Assembly: GCF_002176815.1 (NCBI RefSeq)
Contig: NZ_CP021648.1
Coordinates: 744,001 to 808,000 of the forward strand
From: Acidovorax sp. T1
GTDB lineage: Bacteria; Pseudomonadota; Gammaproteobacteria; Burkholderiales; Burkholderiaceae_C
Direction: 5' to 3'
DNA: 64,000 nt
A model generated the notes under the pieces. That model did no database searches. It worked only from the letters and a program-made list of their open reading frames with translations, and was not told the DNA's origin. The translations under genes and the position numbers were made by a program. Shown here one piece after another: positions 57,698 to 64,000 of the stretch (within the stretch, counting starts at the first letter, position 1; every line of letters starts with the position of its first letter).

Positions 57698-58054
57698 ATG
57701 CACGATCCGAACTGCCTTTTCTGCAAAATCATCGCAGGCCAGATTCCTTCGAAGAAGGTCTATGAAGACGAGGAAATCTTCGCTTTCCATGACATCCACC
57801 CCTGGGCGCCTGTGCATTTTTTGATGGTGCCCAAGCTGCATATTCCCTCCATGGCCCAGGTGGCGCCCGAGCATGCAGGCCTGCTGGGCCGCATGATGGC
57901 CCTGGCGCCGCGCCTGGCGCTGGAGCAGGGCTGCAATCCCTATCCCGACGGTGGTTTTCGCATCGTGTTGAACACGGGGCTTGAAGGCGGGCAGGAAATC
58001 CACCATCTGCATATGCATGTGATCGGCGGTCCCCGTCCCTGGCTGAAGGGCTGA
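57698..58054 (+). CDS. HIT-domain nucleotide hydrolase (HinT-like)
   Basis: A 118-residue histidine-triad protein of the HinT group, which hydrolyses purine phosphoramidates. N-terminal CLFCKIIAGQIPSKKVYEDE with two Cys, and the triad HHLHMHVIGG with central H105. Start at 57698 (MHDPNC). The hisE...HIT-tatABC order is common in betaproteobacteria. Confidence 0.95.
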   Translation: MHDPNCLFCKIIAGQIPSKKVYEDEEIFAFHDIHPWAPVHFLMVPKLHIPSMAQVAPEHAGLLGRMMALAPRLALEQGCNPYPDGGFRIVLNTGLEGGQEIHHLHMHVIGGPRPWLKG

Positions 58055-58143
58055 ACGCGCTTGTCACTGGCGGCGGTGAAGGGACTTTGAACGCCTGTCA
58101 CAGCCCCCGTCTAAAATGATTCCAATTCGTTAGGAGATATTCC

Positions 58144-58386
58144 ATGGGCTCTTTTTCTATCTGGCACTGGCTGATCGTGCTGCTGATCGTCGTGATGGTG
58201 TTCGGCACCAAGAAACTCAAGAACATGGGTTCCGACCTGGGGGGCGCTGTCAAGGGCTTCAAGGACGGCATGAAGGACGGCTCTTCGCCCGACACCAACG
58301 CTGCCACTCCCCCTGCCGGTCAGGTGGCCAACCAGGCCGCCGCCGACAAGACCACCATCGATGTCGAAGCCAAGCAAAAAAGCTGA
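58144..58386 (+). CDS. tatA: Sec-independent translocase subunit TatA
   Basis: Pore-forming subunit of twin-arginine export, 80 residues: short N-terminal helix ([17 protein letters not shown]), the hinge [10 protein letters not shown] and an amphipathic helix, then a polar tail. AGGAG lies upstream. It heads tatABC; MsrP and the Rieske protein are candidate substrates in this window. Confidence 0.97.
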   Translation: MGSFSIWHWLIVLLIVVMVFGTKKLKNMGSDLGGAVKGFKDGMKDGSSPDTNAATPPAGQVANQAAADKTTIDVEAKQKS

Positions 58387-58406
58387 GTCCGGACGCTGGC
58401 GCTTCC

Positions 58407-58868
58407 ATGATTGATATTGGCCTGTCCAAGATGGCGCTGATCGGCGTGGTGGCACTCATTGTCATCGGGCCCGAGAAGCTGCCCCGCGTTGCCCGCACGG
58501 TGGGCGCCTTGCTGGGCAAGGCGCAGCGTTATGTGGCGGACGTGAAGTCCGAGGTGAACCGGTCCATGGAGCTCGACGAGCTCAAGAAGATGAAGGACAC
58601 GGTCGAAAGTGCGGCGCGCGATGTGGAGCAATCCATCCAGACCAGCGCCAGCGAATTCGAAAAGGACTTGGCGCAGGCCGGCAGCACGGCCAGTGGCGAG
58701 TTGAACGATTCCTTTGCCGTGGTGCCGGCCTACAGGCATCCGGGCAAGAACTGGCGCCTGAAAAAGGGCGCCATGCCCCAGTGGTACAAGGCGCGCAGCG
58801 GCGTTCGTACCAAGGCCCTGTCGGGCGCGGCGCGCGTTGCGCGCTACCGGCCACAGAAATTCCATTGA
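58407..58868 (+). CDS. tatB: Sec-independent translocase subunit TatB
   Basis: Substrate-receptor subunit that pairs with TatC; 153 residues. N-terminal helix [20 protein letters not shown] with the [10 protein letters not shown] hinge, a long charged amphipathic helix, and a basic C-terminal tail ([14 protein letters not shown]) typical of betaproteobacterial TatB. Confidence 0.96.
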   Translation: MIDIGLSKMALIGVVALIVIGPEKLPRVARTVGALLGKAQRYVADVKSEVNRSMELDELKKMKDTVESAARDVEQSIQTSASEFEKDLAQAGSTASGELNDSFAVVPAYRHPGKNWRLKKGAMPQWYKARSGVRTKALSGAARVARYRPQKFH

Positions 58869-58924
58869 TGCTGCGCCCTGCCGCGCAGCGTTGGCGTTGC
58901 TGACGACGCCCGCGAAACTCCAAC

Positions 58925-59722
58925 ATGTCCGAAACCCCCTCCAAAGACGACGAACTGGCAGGCACCGAGCAGCCGTTTGTGCAGCACCTCATGGAGCTGC
59001 GCGACCGCCTGGTCAAGGCCATCATCGCCATCGGTGTGGCGGCTGCGCTGCTGTTTTTCTTTCCCGGCCCTGGCGCGCTCTACGATTTTCTGGCGGCGCC
59101 GCTGGTGGCGCACCTGCCCAAGGGCGCCACGTTGATCGCGACCTCGGTCATCTCGCCTTTCATGGTGCCGCTCAAGATTTTGCTGATGTCGGCCTTTTTG
59201 CTGGCGCTGCCTTTTGTTCTGTGGCAGGTCTGGGCTTTTGTGGCGCCGGGGCTCTATTCGCACGAGAAAAAACTGGTGCTGCCCCTGGTGGTGTCTAGCA
59301 CGGTGCTGTTCTTCATTGGCGTGGCTTTTTGCTACTTTTTTGTGTTTGGGCAGGTGTTCAGCTTCATCCAGGGCTTTGCGCCCAAGAGCATCACGGCGGC
59401 GCCAGACATCGAGGCCTACCTGAGCTTCGTGCTGACCATGTTCCTGGCGTTCGGCATGTCGTTTGAAGTGCCGATTGCGGTGGTCGTGCTGGCCCGCATG
59501 AACATTGTGAGCGTGGAAAAGCTCAAGGGTTTTCGGGGCTATTTCATCGTGATCGCGTTCATCATCGCGGCCGTGGTCACGCCGCCAGATGTGGTGTCCC
59601 AGTTGGCACTGGCGATTCCGATGTGCCTGCTCTACGAAGTGGGTATCTGGGCGGCACAGATTTTCATCAAGCACACCCAGGCGCCCGAGGACACCGAAGA
59701 AGCGGCTTCCTCCTCTTCCTGA
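58925..59722 (+). CDS. tatC: Sec-independent translocase subunit TatC
   Basis: Six-helix membrane protein (265 residues) that recognises the twin-arginine signal. Signatures: QPFVQHLMELRDRLVKA at the N-terminus, VWAFVAPGLYSHEKK, and FGMSFEVPIAVVVLARM. Acidic C-terminal tail. The downstream repeat hairpin followed by a T-run could end the his-tat transcript. Confidence 0.97.
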   Translation: MSETPSKDDELAGTEQPFVQHLMELRDRLVKAIIAIGVAAALLFFFPGPGALYDFLAAPLVAHLPKGATLIATSVISPFMVPLKILLMSAFLLALPFVLWQVWAFVAPGLYSHEKKLVLPLVVSSTVLFFIGVAFCYFFVFGQVFSFIQGFAPKSITAAPDIEAYLSFVLTMFLAFGMSFEVPIAVVVLARMNIVSVEKLKGFRGYFIVIAFIIAAVVTPPDVVSQLALAIPMCLLYEVGIWAAQIFIKHTQAPEDTEEAASSSS

Positions 59723-59758
59723 TTTTCCTGATCTTTACAGGGGTCATACAGGCCCTGG

Positions 59759-59815
59759 TTTGATAGAAAAAGGCTTCCAGCGCTTACCCATCATGCGCTG
59801 GGAGCTATTTTTTTA
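59759..59815 (-). repeat. Palindromic intergenic repeat, copy 11, terminator-like
   Basis: Minus copy between convergent tatC and protease genes. CCAGCGC / GCGCTGG form a 7-bp stem over an 11-base loop followed by GAGCTATTTTTTTAG, a terminator-like layout for plus-strand transcription. Confidence 0.8.
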
Positions 59816-59858
59816 GGAGCATCAGAAGGCGCGTTCCATTGCCTTCATGGGTGTCTTT

Positions 59859-61004
59859 TCAGCGCTGCACGGCACGCTGCGGCTTGGGGCGCATGCCTGG
59901 GGTGACGTTCAGGTCCACCACGGTATCGCCACGCTGCACGGCAAAGGGCGTGGCCGTGCCGGGCTTGAGCGCTGCCACGGCCGTGAGCAGTTCGGAGACG
60001 TTGCCCACGCCCTTGCCGTCAACCCGCACGATCACGTCGCCGGGGCGCAGGCCGGCCTGGGCGGCGGGGCCATCCTGCAGCACGCCGGTGATGATGACGC
60101 CCTCGGTGGCTTTCACGCCAAAGGTTTCGGCCAGCTCGGGCGAGAGTTCGTTGGGCTCCACGCCGATCCAGCCGCGGGTGACCCGGCCGTCCTTGACGAT
60201 GCCGTCCAGCACCAGCCGGGCGGTGGACACCGGAATGGCAAAACCGATGCCCATGCTGCCGCCCGAGCGCGAGTAGATGGCCGTGTTGATGCCCAGCAGG
60301 TTGCCGTTCACGTCCACCAGCGCGCCGCCCGAGTTGCCGGGGTTGATGGCCGCGTCGGTCTGGATGAAATTTTCGAAGGTGTTGATCCCGAGCTGGCTGC
60401 GGCCCAGCGCGCTGATGATGCCGCTGGTCACCGTCTGGCCCACGCCAAAGGGGTTGCCGATGGCCAGCACCCGGTCGCCCACGGCCACCTGGTCGGAGTT
60501 GCCCAGCACGATCACGGGCAGCTTGTCGAGTTCGACCTTGAGGATGGCCAGATCGGTGTCGGGGTCGGTGCCGATCACGGTGGCGCGGGCACGGCGGCTG
60601 TCGGTCAGCGTGACCTCGATCTCGTCGGCGCCTTCCACCACATGGTTGTTGGTCAGGATGTAGCCGTCGGGGCTGATGATCACCCCGCTGCCCAGCCCCG
60701 CCTGGGACTGACTTCCCTGGTCGCCAAAGAAGAACTGGAACCAGGGGTCGTTGCTGCGCGGGTGCCGCACTTCCTTGCTGGTGTTGATGCTGACCACGGC
60801 AGGCGCGGCCTTGCGGGCGGCGCTGCTGAGGCTTCCTGCTTGCGGCTGCGCCGAAGCCGTGGCGGGCGCTTCGATCAGCGCAATGCCAGCGCCCGAGCGC
60901 ATGGCGCCGCTGCGGATCCAGTCAGGTTGCAGCGTGGCAACAACGAAATAGGCCGCTACGAACACGGTGACGGTCTGGGAAAAAAGCAGCCAGAAGCGTT
61001 TCAT
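59859..61004 (-). CDS. DegS/DegQ-like S1C serine protease
   Basis: Membrane-anchored periplasmic trypsin-like protease of 381 residues. One N-terminal helix (WLLFSQTVTVFVAAYFVVA) acts as anchor; the triad is H121 in TNNHVVEG, D151 in DPDTDLAILK and S225 in NPGNSGGALVD. A single C-terminal PDZ domain (GVLQDGPAAQAGLRPGDVIV) points to the DegS-type envelope stress protease rather than two-PDZ DegP. Start at 61004 (MKRFWLLF). Divergent from the NIF3 gene. Confidence 0.93.
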   Translation of the reverse strand: MKRFWLLFSQTVTVFVAAYFVVATLQPDWIRSGAMRSGAGIALIEAPATASAQPQAGSLSSAARKAAPAVVSINTSKEVRHPRSNDPWFQFFFGDQGSQSQAGLGSGVIISPDGYILTNNHVVEGADEIEVTLTDSRRARATVIGTDPDTDLAILKVELDKLPVIVLGNSDQVAVGDRVLAIGNPFGVGQTVTSGIISALGRSQLGINTFENFIQTDAAINPGNSGGALVDVNGNLLGINTAIYSRSGGSMGIGFAIPVSTARLVLDGIVKDGRVTRGWIGVEPNELSPELAETFGVKATEGVIITGVLQDGPAAQAGLRPGDVIVRVDGKGVGNVSELLTAVAALKPGTATPFAVQRGDTVVDLNVTPGMRPKPQRAVQR

Positions 61005-61140
61005 GGAATGGGAAGGGTTGGCTAATAAAAAGGCAGAAAAACGCAGCACGCCGCGCTGGGCATGGCGCAATTGCACGCTGGCGCAATTGTCCTCCAAGCC
61101 CACCACAGATGGGGCCGCGGCCGCGCGCGACAATAGGCAC

Positions 61141-61893
61141 ATGCGCATTTCCCGCCAACAACTGCAGCAGGCTTTCGATGCACTGCTGCAACCCGAGCGT
61201 TTCAAGGACTACGGCCCCAATGGCCTGCAGGTCGAAGGCAAGACCGACATCGCCTGCATCGTGAGCGGCGTGACGGCCAGCCGGGCGCTGATCGAAGCCG
61301 CCATTGCCCGCCGGGCCGACGCCATTTTTGTGCACCACGGCCTGTTTTGGCGCGGCCAGGATGGCCGCATCACCGGCTGGATGCGCGAGCGCCTGCGCCT
61401 GCTGCTGGCGCACGACATCAACCTGTTTGCCTACCACCTGCCGCTGGATGCGCACCCCGAGGTGGGCAACAACGCCCAGCTGGGGCGCGTTCTGGGCTGG
61501 ACGGCTGACCAGCGCTTTGGCGAGCAGGACCTCGGGTTTGCCGGGCCGGCCACGTTTGATGGGGTGCAGGCACTGGCCGACCATGTGGCCCAGCGCCTGG
61601 GGCGCCCCGTGACGCTGGTGCAGCCGGCGGCGCAACGGCGCATCCAGCGCGTGGCCTGGTGCACGGGCGGGGCGCAGGGCTATTTCGAATCGGCCATCGC
61701 TGCCGGGGCCGATGCCTTCATCACCGGCGAAATCTCGGAGCCCCAGGCCCATCTGGCCAGGGAAATGGGCGTGGCCTTCATCGCTGCCGGGCACCATGCC
61801 ACCGAGCGCTACGGCGCCCCCGCCGTTGCCGCGCTGGTTGCGCAGCAGCTGGGTGTGGAGCACCATTTCATCGAGATTGACAATCCGGCATGA
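61141..61893 (+). CDS. NIF3/YbgI-type metal-binding protein (GTP cyclohydrolase I type 2-like)
   Basis: A 250-residue DUF34/NIF3 protein, which forms hexameric toroids with a dimetal site. Metal ligands visible in FVHHGLFWRG, AYHLPLDAHPEVGNN and the C-terminal AAGHHATERYG. The precise reaction is not established for the family. Start at 61141 (MRISRQQL). The gene is followed by a repeat and pdxA. Confidence 0.92.
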   Translation: MRISRQQLQQAFDALLQPERFKDYGPNGLQVEGKTDIACIVSGVTASRALIEAAIARRADAIFVHHGLFWRGQDGRITGWMRERLRLLLAHDINLFAYHLPLDAHPEVGNNAQLGRVLGWTADQRFGEQDLGFAGPATFDGVQALADHVAQRLGRPVTLVQPAAQRRIQRVAWCTGGAQGYFESAIAAGADAFITGEISEPQAHLAREMGVAFIAAGHHATERYGAPAVAALVAQQLGVEHHFIEIDNPA

Positions 61894-61920
61894 GCGCTGC
61901 GGAATGCTCTGCTTGTCTTT

Positions 61921-61985
61921 TGCTATTTATTTAATAGCTTGTAGCGCTTAATACATAAGCGCTACAAGCTGATTTGACCAAAAAA
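61921..61985 (+). repeat. Palindromic intergenic repeat, copy 12
   Basis: Plus copy just before pdxA: TTAATAGCTTGTAGCGCTTA, ATACATAAGCGCTACAAGC, tail GATTTGACCAAAAA. AGCTTGTAGCGCTTA pairs with TAAGCGCTACAAGCT, the longest intact palindrome of the set. It ends five bases before the pdxA start. Confidence 0.92.
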
Positions 61986-61990
61986 TCACC

Positions 61991-63019
61991 ATGCAAGCCA
62001 TCGCCATCACCCAAGGTGACCCGGCCGGTATCGGCCCCGAGATTGTGGCCAAGGCCTTTCGTGACGCGCCCGAGGTGCTGCGCGGCTGCTTTGCCGTGGG
62101 CGATCTGGCAACCCTGCGCCGTGCCGCGCAGTGCATCGTGCGCCCCGGCGTGCCGGAGTTGCCGGTGGCGTTGATCACATCGCCCGATGGCGCGTGGCTG
62201 GTGCCGCCGCGCTGCATGCCCGTTTTGCAACTGCCGGGCTTGCCCGGCCCCGTGCCGTGGGGCCAGGTGAGTGCAGCGGCCGGCCGTGCGGCAGCCGACT
62301 GCGTGGTGTGGGCTGCGCGCGCAGCCCTGCAAGGCCGCATTGCCGCCCTGGTCACCGCGCCGCTGCACAAGGAGGCGCTGTCTGCCGCCGGGGTGGTCTT
62401 TCCCGGTCATACCGAACTGCTGCAGGCCGAGGCGGCGGCCCATAGTGGCGTGCCGCTGTCAGCCATGCCGGTGCGCATGATGCTGGCCAGCGATGAACTG
62501 CGCACGGTGCTGGTCAGCATCCACCTGTCGCTGCGCGACGCCATTGACGCCGTGACGCGCGACAACGTCTTGCAGACGCTGCAGATCACCCACGCCGCGC
62601 TGCTGCGAAGCCTGGGGCGCGTGCCCCGCATGGCGGTGGCGGGCCTCAATCCGCACGCGGGCGAAGGGGGCTTGTTCGGCCGCGAAGAAATTGAATGCAT
62701 CGCGCCCGCCATTGCCGATGCGCGCGCGCTGGGCATGGATGTGCACGGCCCGTTGGCGCCCGACACGGTGTTCATGCGCGCGCGCCACACAGCGCAGCGT
62801 GCCGGGGAGTTCGACGTGGTGCTGGCCATGTACCACGACCAGGGGCTGATCCCCGTGAAATACCTGGGGGTGGACAAAGGCGTGAACGTGACGCTGGGCC
62901 TGCCGCTGGTGCGCACCAGCCCCGACCATGGCACCGCTTTTGACATTGCCGGCCAGGGAATTGCCGACGCGGCAAGCCTGGTGGAGGCCGTGCGCGTGGC
63001 GCGCCAGATGGCCCCATAA
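61991..63019 (+). CDS. pdxA: 4-hydroxythreonine-4-phosphate dehydrogenase
   Basis: Pyridoxal phosphate biosynthesis enzyme (342 residues) that oxidises 4-phosphohydroxy-L-threonine with NAD. Motifs: TQGDPAGIGPEIVAKAF at the N-terminus, TAPLHKEAL and FPGHTELL with metal-binding His, GLNPHAGEGG, and MYHDQGLIPVKY. No ribosome binding site is visible because the 5' side is the palindromic repeat tail. Confidence 0.97.
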   Translation: MQAIAITQGDPAGIGPEIVAKAFRDAPEVLRGCFAVGDLATLRRAAQCIVRPGVPELPVALITSPDGAWLVPPRCMPVLQLPGLPGPVPWGQVSAAAGRAAADCVVWAARAALQGRIAALVTAPLHKEALSAAGVVFPGHTELLQAEAAAHSGVPLSAMPVRMMLASDELRTVLVSIHLSLRDAIDAVTRDNVLQTLQITHAALLRSLGRVPRMAVAGLNPHAGEGGLFGREEIECIAPAIADARALGMDVHGPLAPDTVFMRARHTAQRAGEFDVVLAMYHDQGLIPVKYLGVDKGVNVTLGLPLVRTSPDHGTAFDIAGQGIADAASLVEAVRVARQMAP

Positions 63020-63054
63020 AAACCAAAACGCCCTCTGCGGGGGGGCAGAGGGCG
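63020..63054 (-). terminator. Rho-independent terminator of mscL
   Basis: Perfect 10-bp stem CGCCCTCTGC (63029-63038) / GCAGAGGGCG (63045-63054) with a 6-base loop. On the minus strand it is followed by TTTTGGTTTTT, fitting termination of mscL; the pdxA stop adjoins it. Confidence 0.9.
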
Positions 63055-63097
63055 CAGGCCGTGGTGAAGCGGCAGCGGTGCCGCGCACCTGTAGCGA

Positions 63098-63526
63098 TTA
63101 GCGCTTGAGGCTGTCGCGGATCTCGCGCAGCAGCACGATGTCTTCGGCGGGGGCGGCAGGAGCCTCTTGCGCAGCGGGCGCTTCGCGCTTGAGACGGTTG
63201 ATCTGCTTGACCATCATGAAAATGATGAACGCAAGGATCAGAAAATTCACCGCTACGGTGATGAAGCTACCGTAGGCGAACACGGGGACGCCCGCCTTTT
63301 TGATCGCATCCAGCGTCTGCGCCGTGCCCGCCGGCACCTCGCCCAGCGCGAGGAACATGTTGGAAAAATCGAGCTTGCCGAACACCAGACCCACCACGGG
63401 CAAGATCAGGTCGGAAACCACCGAGTCGACTATCTTGCCGAACGCGCCACCGATGATCACGCCGACGGCCAGGTCGATCACGTTGCCCTTGATTGCGAAT
63501 TCACGAAACTCTTGCATCATGCTCAT
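63098..63526 (-). CDS. mscL: Large-conductance mechanosensitive channel MscL
   Basis: Pentameric inner-membrane channel that opens under hypo-osmotic stress; 142 residues. N-terminal helix [22 protein letters not shown]1 [21 protein letters not shown]2 [18 protein letters not shown] with the KQINRLK basic end, an Ala/Pro-rich linker and the C-terminal helix [11 protein letters not shown]. Divergent from petA, 144 bases between. Confidence 0.97.
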   Translation of the reverse strand: MSMMQEFREFAIKGNVIDLAVGVIIGGAFGKIVDSVVSDLILPVVGLVFGKLDFSNMFLALGEVPAGTAQTLDAIKKAGVPVFAYGSFITVAVNFLILAFIIFMMVKQINRLKREAPAAQEAPAAPAEDIVLLREIRDSLKR

Positions 63527-63598
63527 AGTTATTTCTCGATTAGTTGCGAATGCGCAAGTATTGCCGAGTTCGCAGCGCTGTCAAGGCGGGCCAGTACA

Positions 63599-63628
63599 TT
63601 GAAATACCCATTTTCACTCCGCTACAAT
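63599..63628 (+). promoter_or_regulatory. Predicted sigma-70 promoter of petA
   Basis: TTGAAA (63599-63604), an 18-base spacer and TACAAT (63623-63628); each hexamer matches 5/6 of consensus. Transcription would start near 63635, about 36 bases before the petA ATG. Confidence 0.7.
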
Positions 63629-63670
63629 TCCCCGTTGACCCCAATCTAGCGATGTTCATCGAGGATCCCC

Positions 63671-64000
63671 ATGAGTGACACTCCAATCGACTCCAGCAAG
63701 CGGACGTGGATCATCACGTCTGCCTGCGCTGGTGCGGTGGGCGGCGTGGCAGCTGCCGTACCTTTCGTGAGTTCTTTCCAGCCCTCTGAGCGTGCCAAGG
63801 CTGCAGGTGCAGCCGTCGAGGTGGACATCTCAGCCCTCAAACCCGGAGAGAAAATCACCGTGGAGTGGCGCGGCAAGCCTGTGTGGATCCTGAAACGTAC
63901 GCCCGAGCAGCTGGAGTCCCTGGCGCAGACCGAGCCCCAGTTGGCCGATCCCCAATCGGATCGCAAAGCCTATCCCACCCCCGAGTACGCCAAGAACCAG
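63671..64000 (+). CDS. petA: Ubiquinol-cytochrome c reductase Rieske iron-sulfur subunit, 3'-truncated by window
   Basis: First 110 residues of the Rieske protein of the cytochrome bc1 complex; the 2Fe-2S-binding half lies beyond the window. The N-terminus MSDTPIDSSKRTWIITSACA carries a Tat-type signal anchor (KR instead of RR), a helix GAVGGVAAAVPFVSSFQPS and the conserved neck EVDISALKPGEKITVEWRGKPVWILKRT. GAGG lies about six bases upstream of the start. It is normally followed by the cytochrome b and c1 genes. Confidence 0.93.
   Translation, partial: MSDTPIDSSKRTWIITSACAGAVGGVAAAVPFVSSFQPSERAKAAGAAVEVDISALKPGEKITVEWRGKPVWILKRTPEQLESLAQTEPQLADPQSDRKAYPTPEYAKNQ

Overview
The window reads as a chromosomal segment of a high-GC betaproteobacterium, most likely a member of the Comamonadaceae close to Acidovorax. 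This rests on gene content and order (a pilMNOPQ-aroB-dgt block; mlaFEDACB-ABC-ibaG-murA-his; hisIE-HIT-tatABC; an mscL/petA divergent pair) and on short palindromic intergenic repeats that I recall from that family. It is not a named-strain identification. Both ends cut a gene: glmS on the left and petA on the right.

Layout. Bases 1-8 kb: glmS (partial), a convergent NMN adenylyltransferase/Nudix gene, metK, two overlapping LPLAT acyltransferases, an alpha/beta hydrolase and the GTPase YihA. 8-15 kb: a cytochrome c4, ResB/CcsB cytochrome c assembly, the MsrPQ periplasmic methionine sulfoxide repair pair, and an oxygen-binding di-iron (ODP-type) protein with a perfect FNR-type site in front of it. 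15-26 kb: lptM, cyaY, penicillin-binding protein 1A, the type IV pilus operon pilMNOPQ and an Ig-repeat lipoprotein, then aroB with no aroK between. 26-29.9 kb: dgt, a DUF1415 gene coupled to a methyltransferase, and a REP-associated tyrosine transposase (RAYT) with its own terminal repeats. 30-39 kb: gltBD and an amino-acid ABC transporter. 39-45 kb: the complete Mla phospholipid transport system and a YadGH-type ABC exporter. 45-56 kb: ibaG, murA and a histidine operon (hisG, D, C, B, H, A, F, I, E) with a mutarotase-like gene and galE placed between hisA and hisF. 56-64 kb: a small membrane protein, a patatin, a HIT protein, tatABC, a DegS-like protease, a NIF3 protein, pdxA, mscL and the start of petA.

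Functionally most of the window is envelope biology (LPS acylation, LptM, PBP1A, MurA, Mla, Tat, secretin), biosynthesis (histidine, aromatic amino acids, glutamate, SAM, pyridoxal phosphate) and respiration (c-type cytochromes, Rieske protein). No phage, plasmid, CRISPR, restriction or antiphage locus is visible. The only clear mobile gene is the RAYT.

The most interesting non-gene structure is a dispersed palindromic repeat (core AGCGCTT-N8-AAGCGCT, about 50-65 bp) found 12 times. It sits almost always directly after a stop codon or before a start codon and in several places supplies the start or stop codon itself. Other points worth following: the FNR-type promoter of the di-iron gene, the in-frame 87-bp triplication between murA and hisG, the low GC of the pil operon with a GC-rich block inside pilQ, and the Ig lipoprotein next to pilQ.
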